The notes below the pieces were generated by a model. The model saw nothing but the letters and a program-made list of their open reading frames with translations. It was not told the DNA's origin and ran no database searches. From NCBI RefSeq assembly GCF_010093225.1, contig NZ_PDWM01000022.1, forward strand, positions 1-49,509: a stretch of 49,509 nucleotides of DNA, in the 5' to 3' direction. Shown in pieces: positions 30,286 through 39,097 of the stretch. The translations under genes and the position numbers were made by a program. The first letter of the stretch is position 1. Each line of letters starts with the position of its first letter. Source of the stretch: Pseudoxanthomonas koreensis (lineage in GTDB: Bacteria > Pseudomonadota > Gammaproteobacteria > Xanthomonadales > Xanthomonadaceae).

Positions 30286-32472
30286 TTACTCGGCCCAGCG
30301 CGTCGCCGAGGCCGTCTTCGGCAGCACCTGCGCCGACATCGGGCGGTCGTGTTCGAGCAGGCCGATGGCGTCGGCCAGGATCGCGGCGGCTTCGCGCTGC
30401 AGCGGGTCCGGGCGCTTCTCGGCGGCCTTCTCGCGGGCAGCGTCGCGAACCACGTCGCGCTCGTTGGCGGTGAGGCCGTCGTCGGTTTCTTCGGCCAGCG
30501 GGTCCAGGTCCAGGCCCTTCTCCTTGCGGATCGCCTGGCGCTCCTTGCGCTGGGCTTCCTGGCGCTCGCGCTCGGCGCGGCGCTCGGCCTCGTTCAGCGA
30601 GAGGTACTTCTTCGCCGCCTCGGCGCGGTAGTGGGCCACGTCCTCGCTCCACCACTGGAACTCCAGGTCGTCGGCGATGCGCGTGGCATGCATCTGCTGC
30701 AGCTGCGGCAGCATCGGCGCGAAGTTGCCGTAGCGCGCGTGCGGCACGCCGGTGATCCGGGTCCACGGCAGGGCGTTGTCGTAGGTGCTCTCGCCGAACT
30801 CGTTGGCGTCCACGCTCAGCGGGTAAGCGATGTCCGGGACCACGCCCTTGTGCTGGGTGCTGCCACCGTCAGCGCGGAAGAACTGGGCGATGGTCAGCTT
30901 CACCTGGCCGTAGCGCGGGCCTTCGTTGGCCGCCGGCCAGCGGTCCAGGTCGAGCAGGTTCTGCACCGTGCCCTTGCCGAAGGTGGTCTCGCCGATGATC
31001 AGCGCGCGGCCGTAATCCTGCATCGCGCCGGCGAAGATCTCCGAGGCCGAGGCCGAACCACGGTTGACCAGCACCGCCAGCGGGCCCTCCCAGGCCACGC
31101 CGGCCTGGCGGTCGCTGTACACCTGCACGCGGCCACCGGATTCGCGCTGCTGCACCACCGGGCCCTGGTCGATGAACAGGCCGGTGAGCTGCACCGCCTC
31201 GTCCAGTGAACCGCCGCCGTTGTTGCGCAGGTCCAGGACCACGCCATCCACGCCCTTCTGCTTGAACTCGCCCAGCAGGCGCGCCACGTCGCGGGTAGCG
31301 GAGGTGTAGTCGTCGCCGTTGCGGCGACGGCCTTCGAAGTCCTGGTAGAAGGTCGGCAGCTCGATCACGCCGATCACCCGCGCGGGCATGCCGTCCTGCG
31401 CCGGGATCGTGTAGGTCTTGCTCTTGGCGGCCTGCTCCGCCAGTTCCACCCGCTGGCGGACCAGGGTCACGGTGCGGTGTTCGCCGTCGATGCCGCCCTC
31501 GGCCGGGATGTATTCGAGCTTGACCGGGGTGCCCTTGGAGCCGCGGATCTTTGCGACCACGTCGTCGATGCGCCAGCCGATCACGTCCTCCAGCGCGCCG
31601 TTGCGGCCCTGGCCGACGCCGACGATGCGGTCGCCCGCCTTCAGCGTGCCGTCCAGCGCGGCCGGCCCGCCGGGGATGATCTCGCGGATGATGATGAAAT
31701 CGTCCTGGCGCTGCAGCTGCGCACCGATGCCTTCCAGCGACAGCGACATGGCCTGGTTGAAGTTCTCGGCGCTGCGCGGGTTGAAGTAGTCGGTGTGCGG
31801 GTCCACCGAGGCGGTATATGCGTTGAGGAACAGCGAGAACACATCCTCGCTCTTCAACTCGTCCACCGAACGGGCGATCTGCTGGTAGCGCTTGTCCAGG
31901 GTCTTGCGGATCTCCGCCGGCTCCTTGCCGGCGAGCTTGAGCCGCAGCCAGTCGTTCATCACCGACTTGCGCCATATCGCGTCAAGCCCGGCGGTGTCGG
32001 CGGCCCACGCCGCGTCCTCGCGGTCGTATTCCCAGCGCTTGTCGCCGGTGAAGTCGAAGTCCTCCCCGAGCAGCTTGCGCGCGTGGGCCACGCGCTGGGC
32101 CACGCGCTCGCGGTAGACGGCGAACATCGCGTAGGCCGAGGAAGGATCGCCCTCGCGCACGGCGTCGGCCATGCGGTCTTCGTAGGGCTGGAAGCGGGCG
32201 ATGTCGGCGGCGGTGAAGAACTGCTTGTTGCCGTCCAGCGCCTCGAGGTAGCGGCGGAAGATGTCCTCCGACAGCGCGTGGTCGGCCGGGCGCGGGCGAT
32301 AGGCCAGGCGGCTGTCGGACAGCGCGCCGTAGACCATCCTGGACACAGTAGCCTGGTCGGCGGTGGGCGCGATCGCCACCGGCTCGCCGTCGGCGCGCGC
32401 CAGCAGCGCGAGCGGGACGGCCAGCAGGAGGGCGGCAAACAGGGACAGCGTGCGGGCGGATCGGCGGGTCAT
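30286..32472 (-). CDS. prc: Carboxy-terminal (tail-specific) protease Prc
   Basis: A 728-residue S41A peptidase with a signal sequence (LSLFAALLLAVPLALLARA). The TSP_N domain is followed by a PDZ domain near residues 240-320 (GIGAQLQRQDDFIIIREIIP) and the protease core. The catalytic Ser is in VNRGSASASEIFAGAM and the Lys 25 residues later in ETTFGKGTVQNLLDL. The C-terminal DUF3340 part is Arg/Glu-rich. It trims or degrades periplasmic proteins, including lipoproteins and wall enzymes (FtsI and MepS in E. coli). It is followed on the same strand by nothing, as lrp converges. Confidence 0.95.
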   Translation of the reverse strand: MTRRSARTLSLFAALLLAVPLALLARADGEPVAIAPTADQATVSRMVYGALSDSRLAYRPRPADHALSEDIFRRYLEALDGNKQFFTAADIARFQPYEDRMADAVREGDPSSAYAMFAVYRERVAQRVAHARKLLGEDFDFTGDKRWEYDREDAAWAADTAGLDAIWRKSVMNDWLRLKLAGKEPAEIRKTLDKRYQQIARSVDELKSEDVFSLFLNAYTASVDPHTDYFNPRSAENFNQAMSLSLEGIGAQLQRQDDFIIIREIIPGGPAALDGTLKAGDRIVGVGQGRNGALEDVIGWRIDDVVAKIRGSKGTPVKLEYIPAEGGIDGEHRTVTLVRQRVELAEQAAKSKTYTIPAQDGMPARVIGVIELPTFYQDFEGRRRNGDDYTSATRDVARLLGEFKQKGVDGVVLDLRNNGGGSLDEAVQLTGLFIDQGPVVQQRESGGRVQVYSDRQAGVAWEGPLAVLVNRGSASASEIFAGAMQDYGRALIIGETTFGKGTVQNLLDLDRWPAANEGPRYGQVKLTIAQFFRADGGSTQHKGVVPDIAYPLSVDANEFGESTYDNALPWTRITGVPHARYGNFAPMLPQLQQMHATRIADDLEFQWWSEDVAHYRAEAAKKYLSLNEAERRAERERQEAQRKERQAIRKEKGLDLDPLAEETDDGLTANERDVVRDAAREKAAEKRPDPLQREAAAILADAIGLLEHDRPMSAQVLPKTASATRWAE

Positions 32473-32611
32473 GTAGGGGCTCGTGGCCGGCGCGGCGCCG
32501 GTCGGATCAGGCTGGTCGGGGGCTGTGACCGCCGCCAGTGCCGGAAGTTGCAGGCACGTGGGCGTACGGTCAGCTTCAGGCTAGCGGTGGCGGCGTAGGG
32601 AAAAGTGAACA

Positions 32612-32642
32612 CCGCGCCGCGATGCGATGCCGCGCGGCGCGG
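32612..32642 (-). terminator. Likely terminator after lipA
   Basis: A ten-base-pair stem (CCGCGCCGCG with CGCGGCGCGG, eleven-base loop) begins one base after the lipA stop. It is followed on the minus strand by TGTTCACTTTT, a weak T-tract. Confidence 0.5.
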
Positions 32643-32643
32643 A

Positions 32644-33657
32644 TCAGGCGCCGACGCCGGCACCGGCCGCCTGGCGGTCGGCGTGGTACGACGAACGGAC
32701 CATCGGCCCGGAGGCGACGTGGCTGAAGCCCAGGGCGTAGCCGTAGTCCTCCAGCGCCTTGTATTCCTCCGGCGTCCAGTAGCGCATCACCGGGTGGTGG
32801 TGTGCGGTCGGCTGCAGGTACTGGCCGATGGTGATCATTTCCACATCGTGCGCACGCAGGTCGCGCAGGGTGGCCTGGACCTGCTCCATGGTCTCGCCCA
32901 GGCCGAGCATGATCCCGGACTTGGTCGGGATCGACGGGTGCTGCGCCTTGAACTTCTGCAGCAGGGTCAGCGACCACTGGTAGTCGGCGCCCGGGCGCAC
33001 GTTCGGATACAGGTCCGGTACCGTCTCGATGTTGTGGTTGAACACGTCCGGCGGATTGACCGCAAGGATCTCCAGCGCACGGTCCATGCGGCCCTTGCCG
33101 CGGAAGTCCGGGGTCAGGATCTCGATCCGGGTGCCCGGGGCGCGTTCGCGGATGGCCGCGATGCAGTCGACGAAATGCTGGGCGCCGCCGTCGCGCAGGT
33201 CGTCGCGGTCGACGCTGGTGACCACCACGTAGCGCAGGCCCATGTCGGCCACGGTGTTGCCCAGGTTCGCCGGCTCGCTGGCATCCGGCGGCTTCGGCCG
33301 GCCATGGGCGACGTCGCAGAACGAGCAGCGGCGGGGGCAGACCTCGCCCAGGGTCATGAAGGGGGCGGGGCCGTGGCCGAAGCATTCGTGGATGTTCGGG
33401 CAGCTGGCCTCCTCGCACACGGTGACCAGGCGGTTCTCGCGCAGCTTGGCCTTGAGGTTGGCCACCGCGTTGCCGGACGGGATCCGCACCCGGATCCACG
33501 ACGGCTTGCGCAGCACCGGCGCATCGGCGAACTGCACCGGCGAACGGCCGATCTTGTCGCCACCCAGCTGCTTGGCCCCGGCCTGCAGCGGTGCCGGCGC
33601 GGCGTCGGTTTCGGACAGGACCTGGAGCGGGATGGTGCGGGGGGCGGGGGCAGTCAT
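32644..33657 (-). CDS. lipA: Lipoyl synthase
   Basis: A 337-residue radical-SAM enzyme that inserts two sulfurs into octanoyl groups. The auxiliary cluster is [12 protein letters not shown] (C-x4-C-x5-C), the SAM cluster CPRRCSFC (C-x3-C-x2-C), and the C-terminal Ser ligand is in MVRSSYHAD. The start is the ATG at 33657 ([16 protein letters not shown]). Its product matures the lipoyl domains of AceF and Lpd encoded at 16.6-19.9 kb. A 127-bp REP unit separates it from lipB, which normally lies much closer. Confidence 0.97.
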   Translation of the reverse strand: MTAPAPRTIPLQVLSETDAAPAPLQAGAKQLGGDKIGRSPVQFADAPVLRKPSWIRVRIPSGNAVANLKAKLRENRLVTVCEEASCPNIHECFGHGPAPFMTLGEVCPRRCSFCDVAHGRPKPPDASEPANLGNTVADMGLRYVVVTSVDRDDLRDGGAQHFVDCIAAIRERAPGTRIEILTPDFRGKGRMDRALEILAVNPPDVFNHNIETVPDLYPNVRPGADYQWSLTLLQKFKAQHPSIPTKSGIMLGLGETMEQVQATLRDLRAHDVEMITIGQYLQPTAHHHPVMRYWTPEEYKALEDYGYALGFSHVASGPMVRSSYHADRQAAGAGVGA

Positions 33658-33771
33658 GGCGCCTATTGTAGAGCGGGGCCCGACCCGCTGCCCGGCCCTG
33701 GCGGATCCACGGGCGCAACGCTGGCGGCGGCGGGTGGAACGGCGCCGCAACCCGGCGCGGCGCTCTTCACT

Positions 33772-33898
33772 GTAGGAGCCCGCATGAGGGCGACCCGATG
33801 GCGCCTCCGGAGACGGTGTTCAACGCAGCGGATCCAGGCTGTCGCGTTGAGCGCCGCCCCAGCAGGTGCCACCGGGTCGCCCTCATGCGGGCTCCTAC
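33772..33898. repeat. Composite GTAG REP unit, 127 bp, between lipB and lipA
   Basis: Left half 33772-33798 and inverted right half 33872-33898, GTAG ends outward. Both halves carry the same variant hairpin (GCCCGCATGAGGGC), unlike the other units, which suggests paired change or recent spread as a unit. The 73-base spacer holds TTCAACGC and GCGTTGAG. The right GTAG supplies the lipB stop codon (33895-33897). Confidence 0.87.
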
Positions 33899-34596
33899 AA
33901 CAGGGCTGCGGGAAGACCAGGCTGGGGGTGCAGGTCCAGGCCGAACTGGCGGGCGATCTGCGCCAGCAGCACCGGCTTTACCGCGTCCATCCCCGAGGGT
34001 CCGCCCAGGTCCTGCAGCGAGGTCACCTGCAGGCCCTGGTAGCCGCAGGGGTTGATCCGGTGGAACGGTTCCAGGTCCATGCCGATGTTGAAGGCCAGGC
34101 CGTGGAAGGTGCAGCCGCGGCGCACGCGGATGCCCAGCGCGGCGACCTTGGCCGCGCCCACGTACACGCCCGGCGCGCCTTCGCGGCGCTCGGCGCCGAT
34201 GTTCCACTCACCGAGGGTGTCGATGATCGCCTGCTCGATCCGGCACACGTACTCGCGCACGCCGATGCCGAGCCGGCGCAGGTCCAGCAGCGGGTACAGC
34301 ACGATCTGGCCGGGGCCGTGGTAGGTCACCTGGCCGCCGCGGTCCACGTGCAGCACCGGGATGTCGCCGGGGGCGAGCACGTGCTCGGGCTTGCCGGCCT
34401 GCCCCAGGGTGAACACCGGCTCGTGCTCGACCAGCCACAGTTCGTCGACGCTGTCCTCGCCGCGCGCATCGGTGAAGCGTTGCATCGCCCGCCACACCGG
34501 CTCGTAGGCCTGGCGGCCGAGGTCGAAGCAGCGCGCGGGCAGCGGCGCACGCTCCGGCACCGCACCGGAAGTGCAGGCCGGCGCGGTGGCGCTCAC
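33895..34596 (-). CDS. lipB: Octanoyltransferase LipB
   Basis: A 233-residue enzyme that moves octanoate from acyl carrier protein to lipoyl domains. Motifs: [20 protein letters not shown] near residues 87-106, catalytic Lys in [17 protein letters not shown] and catalytic Cys in [15 protein letters not shown]. The start is GTG 34596, overlapping the ybeD stop as GTGA. The stop TAG is part of the REP GTAG tetranucleotide, so the last codons run straight into the repeat. Confidence 0.95.
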   Translation of the reverse strand: MSATAPACTSGAVPERAPLPARCFDLGRQAYEPVWRAMQRFTDARGEDSVDELWLVEHEPVFTLGQAGKPEHVLAPGDIPVLHVDRGGQVTYHGPGQIVLYPLLDLRRLGIGVREYVCRIEQAIIDTLGEWNIGAERREGAPGVYVGAAKVAALGIRVRRGCTFHGLAFNIGMDLEPFHRINPCGYQGLQVTSLQDLGGPSGMDAVKPVLLAQIARQFGLDLHPQPGLPAALL

Positions 34597-34871
34597 AGCG
34601 TCCACTTCACCTCGGGGTGGTCGCGCAGGGCCGCGTGCGCGGCGTCGTACTGCTCGCGGCTCAGCGCGCGGAAGCCGATGCGCACGGACACGTACTTGCC
34701 GTTGGAGGAATGCTTCCACTGGATGCTTTCCTCCAGCACCTCCACGCCGGCCTGGAGCAGCAGCCGGGGCAGTTCGCTCTCCAGGCCGATGCCGGCCGCG
34801 CCCATCGCGCTGAGCTCGAAGGTGCCGGGGAACTGGAAGCCGTGCTCGGGGTTGTCGGACTTGATTTCCAT
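34593..34871 (-). CDS. ybeD: YbeD/DUF493 family protein
   Basis: A 92-residue alpha/beta protein of the DUF493 family ([40 protein letters not shown]). E. coli YbeD sits in the same place between dacA and lipB and looks like an allosteric-domain fold. Its role is not established, though its genomic link to lipoate is constant. It starts six bases after dacA and overlaps lipB by four. Confidence 0.9.
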   Translation of the reverse strand: MEIKSDNPEHGFQFPGTFELSAMGAAGIGLESELPRLLLQAGVEVLEESIQWKHSSNGKYVSVRIGFRALSREQYDAAHAALRDHPEVKWTL

Positions 34872-34877
34872 GGGCCG

Positions 34878-36077
34878 TCAGTCCGCTTCCCACCACATCC
34901 AGAACGCATCCCACAGGCGCTTGAAGAAGCCGGCTTCCTCGACCGCGCTGGCCGCCACCAGCGGCGCCTGCGCCACGACCTGGCCGTCCAGCGACACCTT
35001 CACCGTGCCGATCTCCTGGCCGGCGGCGATCGGGGCGACCAGCGACTTCGGCACTTCCATCGCCGGCTTCAGGTCCGGGTAGCGGCCGCGCGGGACGCTC
35101 ACCAGCAGCGGCTGCGCAACGCCCAGCTGGACCTGGTCGGCCTTGCCCTTCCACACCTTCAGCTGCGCCACCGGCTTGCCCGGCTCGTACAGCTTGTGGG
35201 TCTCGTAGAAGCGGAAGCCCCAGTTGAGCAGGGCCAGGCTGTCGTCGGCGCGCTGGCGCTCGGAGCTGGAGCCCATCACCACCGCGACCAGGCGCTGGTC
35301 GTCGCGCTTGGCCGAGCTCATCAGGCAGTAGCCGGCGCCGGAATGGTGGCCGGTCTTGATCCCGTCCACGCTCGGGTCGCGCCACAGCAGCAGGTTGCGG
35401 TTCGGCTGATTGATGCCGTTGACGGTGAATTCCTTGACGCTGTTGAACGCGTAGGTCTCCGGGTAGTCGCGGATGAAGGCGCGGCCCAGCAGGGCCAGGT
35501 CGTGGGCGGTGCTGTAGTGCTCCGGCGCCGACAGGCCGTGGGCGTTGACGAAGTGGCTGTTGTTCATGCCGATCTTCGCCGCGTAGCTGTTCATCAGGTC
35601 GGCGAACGCCTCCTGGGTGCCGGCGACGTGCTCGGCCAGGGCGATGGCGGCGTCGTTGCCGGACTGCACGGCCATGCCCTTTTCCATGTCGCGCAACGGC
35701 GCGCGCTGGTTGACCGGGAAGCCGCTGAAGCTGCCGTCGGTACGGGCGCCGCCCTCGCGCCAGGCGCGCTCGCTCATCAGCACCTGGTCGTCGGGCGAGA
35801 CCTTGCCGGCGGCGATCTCGGCAGCGACCACGTAGGCGGTCATCACCTTGGTGATGCTGGCCGGCTCGACCCGGACGTCGGCGTTCTCGCCGGCCAGCAC
35901 CTGGCCGGTGGCGTAGTCCATCACCAGCCAGGCGCTGGACCGGGCGGGCCTCGGCGCTTCGGGGATGGAGACGGTGGCGGGCGTGGCGGCTGCCGCTTGC
36001 GGGGCCGGTGCCTGGGCAAGGGCCAGGCCGATCGAGAAGGTGGTGGCCAGCGCGGCGGCGGCGAGGCGGAACTTCAT
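34878..36077 (-). CDS. dacA: D-alanyl-D-alanine carboxypeptidase (PBP5/6 type)
   Basis: A 399-residue exported penicillin-binding protein with a signal peptide ([20 protein letters not shown]). Active-site motifs: SITKVM (S-x-x-K), SGND and KTGHHSG. The C-terminal beta domain is followed by the amphipathic membrane anchor ([20 protein letters not shown]). It trims the terminal D-Ala of peptidoglycan side chains. The start is the ATG at 36077; the frame upstream overlaps rlpA and is not coding. It lies in the wall block between rlpA and ybeD. Confidence 0.96.
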   Translation of the reverse strand: MKFRLAAAALATTFSIGLALAQAPAPQAAAATPATVSIPEAPRPARSSAWLVMDYATGQVLAGENADVRVEPASITKVMTAYVVAAEIAAGKVSPDDQVLMSERAWREGGARTDGSFSGFPVNQRAPLRDMEKGMAVQSGNDAAIALAEHVAGTQEAFADLMNSYAAKIGMNNSHFVNAHGLSAPEHYSTAHDLALLGRAFIRDYPETYAFNSVKEFTVNGINQPNRNLLLWRDPSVDGIKTGHHSGAGYCLMSSAKRDDQRLVAVVMGSSSERQRADDSLALLNWGFRFYETHKLYEPGKPVAQLKVWKGKADQVQLGVAQPLLVSVPRGRYPDLKPAMEVPKSLVAPIAAGQEIGTVKVSLDGQVVAQAPLVAASAVEEAGFFKRLWDAFWMWWEAD

Positions 36078-36204
36078 GCGGGTGGGAACTCCTGCGGGAA
36101 CGGCGGCGCAGCCACCGGCGATGGGAACGGATGCGCCGGACACCGGCGCCACACGCGGGACATTGTACGGGGCGGCCTCCGGCGCGGGCCGCCGGACGGC
36201 GGCG

Positions 36205-37521
36205 TCATTCACGGACCAGTTGCGGCGTCCCGAATCCCAGACCGGCGATGCGGCTGGCAAGTTCCATCGCATCGCCACCTTCCGGCGCCACCCGCAGCCG
36301 CCAGAACGTGCGGCCGCCGGCGACCACGTCGTCGAGGCGGGCGCCGGCGATGCCGGCCGCGAGCAGCCGCTCCAGCGCGCGGCGGGCGTTGTCCAGGTTG
36401 CTGAAGCTGGCCACCTGCAGCTCCGCGCCGCCGTCACCGGCGGAGGGGCTGACCGTGCGGCTGGCCGCCGCCGGACCCGCGGTGGCCGGTGCCGCCGGGC
36501 CGTAGCTGCCGGACTGCGCCACGCCCACCGCGACCTGCGTGGGCATGCCGCCCGCTGCGCCGCCGCCGCCAGCCATGGCCACGGCCGGGGTGGAAGCCGC
36601 AGCCATGGCGATGCCCGGTCGTGCCGGTTCATCGGCGGCAACTACGCCCTGCGACGGGACCGGCGGCGTCGACGCGGCCGACGCGGCCGGCGGCAAGGCC
36701 TGCACCAGGTTGTCCAGCCCGGTGGGCGGTAGCGCCACCGTGTCCGGTGCGGCCGAAGCGACCGATGCGGCGGCGGCACGTGTTGGCGATGCGGGCGTGG
36801 AAGCGGACGCGACGCGCGGCGCATCGGCATCGCCCGGGGCCAGCGCGCGCACTTCGACCCAGCCGGTGCCGCGGGCGACGATGCCCAGCTTCACCGCCGC
36901 CGCGTAGCTGAGGTCGATCACCCGGCCCTCGTGGAACGGCCCGCGGTCGTTGACCCGCACCACCACCGACTGGCCGTTGTCCAGGTTGGTGACCCGGGCG
37001 AAGCTGGGCAGCGGCAGGGTCTTGTGCGCGGCGGTGAAGGCGTACATGTCGTACACCTCCTGGTTGGAGGTGCGGCGGCCGTGGAACTTGGCGCCGTAGT
37101 ACGAAGCGGTGCCCTTCTCGCTGTAGCCGCGGGTGCGGTCCATCACGTGGTACTGCTTGCCCAGCACCGTGTACGGCGAGCGGTTGCCCACCGGCGAGCG
37201 CGGTTCGTCGGTGACCACCGGCTCGGGGATGCAGGCCACGTTGGGCACGTAACTGGGCGTGGTGTCCTTCACCCCGGGCTTGTACAGGCCTCCGGCGGTG
37301 TAGTGGCCGCGGGTCGAAGGATCCTCCTGCGCGGCCGCGTAGGGCGAGGTGCCGTTGCAGCCGGCCTGCGCCGTGCCCGCGGCCTGCCCCGCCTGCTTGC
37401 CGGCGACCGGCTTTCCGTCCGCCTTGTCCTGCTTCTTCGGCGTGCTGCCGCAGGCGGCCAGCGCCAGCACCGCCAGCAGCACCGCCCCGGCCCGCAGCGT
37501 GCGCGGCAGGGCGGCGTTCAT
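36205..37521 (-). CDS. rlpA: Septal-ring lytic transglycosylase RlpA (lipoprotein)
   Basis: A 438-residue lipoprotein (lipobox LAVLALAACGST). The double-psi beta-barrel lies near residues 125-215, with GTASYYGAKFHGRRTSNQE and VRVNDRGPFHEGRVIDLSYA. A roughly 130-residue Ala/Pro/Ser/Thr linker leads to a C-terminal SPOR domain (LQVASFSNLDNARRALERLL) that binds denuded glycan at the septum. It cleaves glycan strands lacking stem peptides. Its ATG overlaps the mltB stop by four bases. Confidence 0.93.
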   Translation of the reverse strand: MNAALPRTLRAGAVLLAVLALAACGSTPKKQDKADGKPVAGKQAGQAAGTAQAGCNGTSPYAAAQEDPSTRGHYTAGGLYKPGVKDTTPSYVPNVACIPEPVVTDEPRSPVGNRSPYTVLGKQYHVMDRTRGYSEKGTASYYGAKFHGRRTSNQEVYDMYAFTAAHKTLPLPSFARVTNLDNGQSVVVRVNDRGPFHEGRVIDLSYAAAVKLGIVARGTGWVEVRALAPGDADAPRVASASTPASPTRAAAASVASAAPDTVALPPTGLDNLVQALPPAASAASTPPVPSQGVVAADEPARPGIAMAAASTPAVAMAGGGGAAGGMPTQVAVGVAQSGSYGPAAPATAGPAAASRTVSPSAGDGGAELQVASFSNLDNARRALERLLAAGIAGARLDDVVAGGRTFWRLRVAPEGGDAMELASRIAGLGFGTPQLVRE

Positions 37522-38648
37522 GCCGGCGGGATGTCGCGGCCGGCGATGGCCTGCGAGAGCTGGAACACGGCCATCGCGTACATCTTCGAGATGTTGTAGC
37601 GGGTGATGGCGTAGTAGTTCTGGAAGCCGAGCCAGTACTGCGGGCCGGCGCTGCCTTCCAGCGACACCGGCGTGGCGGCCAGGCCGGCGGGCACCGCCTG
37701 CTGCGGCGCGTAGCCGCGCGCGGCCAGGTCGGCCAGGCTGTGGGTCGGGGTCCAGTCCTCGGGATTGAACGGCTCGCGGCCGGCGGCCAGCGTGGCCGGC
37801 ACCGCGACCGGGCCACCGGGCACCCAGCCGCCCCGCTCCAGGAAATAGTTGGCGACCGAAGCGAACACGTCGTCGAGGCTGTTGAACAGGTCGCGGCGGC
37901 CGTCGCCATCGCCGTCCACCGCGAACTGGCGGTAGCTCGACGGCATGAACTGGCCCAGGCCCATCGCCCCGGCGTAGCTGCCCTTGAGCGTGGCGATGTC
38001 CAGCTTCTCCTCGCGGCCCAGCGCGAACAGCTGCGCCAGTTCGTCGCGGAAGAACAGTTCGCGCCGCACTTCGCGTTCGAGCTTGGCCGGGTCGCCGCTG
38101 CGCGGGTAGCGGAACGCCAGCGTGTACAGCGCGTCGAGCACCGAGTAGCGGCCGGTGTTGCCGCCGTAGCTGGTCTCCACGCCGATGATCGCCACGATCA
38201 GCTCGGCCGGGACGCCGGTGTTCGCCTGCACCTTCTCCAGTGCGGCGCGGTTCTGCGCCATGAACGCGCGGCCGCCGTCGATGCGCGCCTGGGTGATGAA
38301 CATCGGCCGGTATTCGTGCCACGGCTTGACCCGCTCGGCCGGGCGCGACATCGCCGCGACCACCGAGTCGAGGAACTGCGCGCGGGCCAGGGTCGCTTCG
38401 ATTTCCGCGGCGGGGATGCCGAAGCGCCTGGAGGTGTCGCGGACGAAGTTGGCGCGCGCGGTCTCGAACGGGACCGGGGTGAGGTCCACCGCCGGGGCGG
38501 CGGTCTTCTCCGGCGCGGCTTCGGCCGGCACCGCGGCGTCCTGCTTGGCAGTCACGGCATTCGAAGGAGGAGAGGCCACCTTGGCCTCCTTCGGCACGCA
38601 GCCGAGGAGGACGAGGGCAAGCAGGCCGGTCAGTGCGGGCTTCGTCAT
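37518..38648 (-). CDS. mltB: Membrane-bound lytic murein transglycosylase B
   Basis: A 376-residue lipoprotein (lipobox LALVLLGCVPK) of glycoside hydrolase family 103. The catalytic Glu is in VAIIGVETSYGGNTGRYSVL, followed by GAMGLGQFMPSSYRQFAVDG, the D-G-D-G-R motif and the C-terminal WLGFQNYYAITRYN block. It cuts peptidoglycan to anhydro-muropeptides. It overlaps rlpA by four bases. Upstream, 449 bases of repeats separate it from rodA. Confidence 0.94.
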   Translation of the reverse strand: MTKPALTGLLALVLLGCVPKEAKVASPPSNAVTAKQDAAVPAEAAPEKTAAPAVDLTPVPFETARANFVRDTSRRFGIPAAEIEATLARAQFLDSVVAAMSRPAERVKPWHEYRPMFITQARIDGGRAFMAQNRAALEKVQANTGVPAELIVAIIGVETSYGGNTGRYSVLDALYTLAFRYPRSGDPAKLEREVRRELFFRDELAQLFALGREEKLDIATLKGSYAGAMGLGQFMPSSYRQFAVDGDGDGRRDLFNSLDDVFASVANYFLERGGWVPGGPVAVPATLAAGREPFNPEDWTPTHSLADLAARGYAPQQAVPAGLAATPVSLEGSAGPQYWLGFQNYYAITRYNISKMYAMAVFQLSQAIAGRDIPPA

Positions 38649-38817
38649 TGGCGGCAGGTTAGCACCGTGCGCAAACCCGCGGAACCGGCGGTTTTTTGCA
38701 GTCGGCGCGTTGTCGATGGCGTCGCCTATGCGGGCGCGGTGGCGATCGCGCGCGCGGGGCGCGGTGGCGCGTGGGGCGCGCGGGGTACTCGCGCGTTGGG
38801 GGCGCGGGGCGCCGGTC

Positions 38818-38901
38818 GTGGAGGCCTCCGCAGGCGAATGTCCCCCGGCGACGGCCTGCGGTCGCCGCCTCCTCCTTGAATTCGCCCGCGGAGGCCTCCA
38901 C
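38818..38901. repeat. Structured repeat, copy B (partner at 3237-3318)
   Basis: The outer arms GTGGAGGCCTCCGC (38818-38831) and GCGGAGGCCTCCAC (38888-38901) pair over 14 bases, then GGCGAA with TTCGCC over six. The inner hairpin is CGGCGAC with GTCGCCG. The unpaired left block ATGTCCCCC and right block CCTCCTCCTTGA match copy A. Each outer arm is itself a GGAGGCCTCC palindrome. Confidence 0.65.
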
Positions 38902-38934
38902 GCCCGTCGTTCCAACGTATGCGGCGGCTCTTCT

Positions 38935-39066
38935 GTAGGAGCCCACTTCAGGGGGCGACCCGATGAGGGTGGAGGTGCGGTGTCCAACGCGACCTCATCC
39001 GGAAACTTCGCGTTGAAAACGGCGTGTTCCAGCGGCGTCGGGTCGCCCCCTGAAGTGGGCTCCTAC
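38935..39066. repeat. Composite GTAG REP unit, 132 bp
   Basis: The left half starts GTAGGAGCCC at 38935 and the inverted right half ends GGGCTCCTAC at 39066. The spacer of about 74 bases holds TCCAACGCG and CGCGTTGAAA. Its halves are nearly the same as those of the unit at 20921-21052. The right GTAG is 32 bases from the rodA stop. Confidence 0.87.
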
Positions 39067-39097
39067 AGTGGCTTGGCAGGCGAACTGCGGGCCGTTG

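Larger units (their letters stand above)
38649..39097. other. Repeat-rich intergenic region between rodA and mltB
   Basis: This 449-base gap interrupts an otherwise tight wall operon. It contains a very G-rich stretch (38735-38815), copy B of the structured repeat (38818-38901) and a composite REP unit (38935-39066). No gene is visible on either strand. mltB probably has its own promoter close to 38650-38730, but none stands out. Confidence 0.6.

Noticed and set aside
38680-38697. T-run after a short hairpin on the plus strand near the mltB start
   Set aside because: The stem needs a bulge and has only a few pairs, and no plus-strand transcript is expected there.
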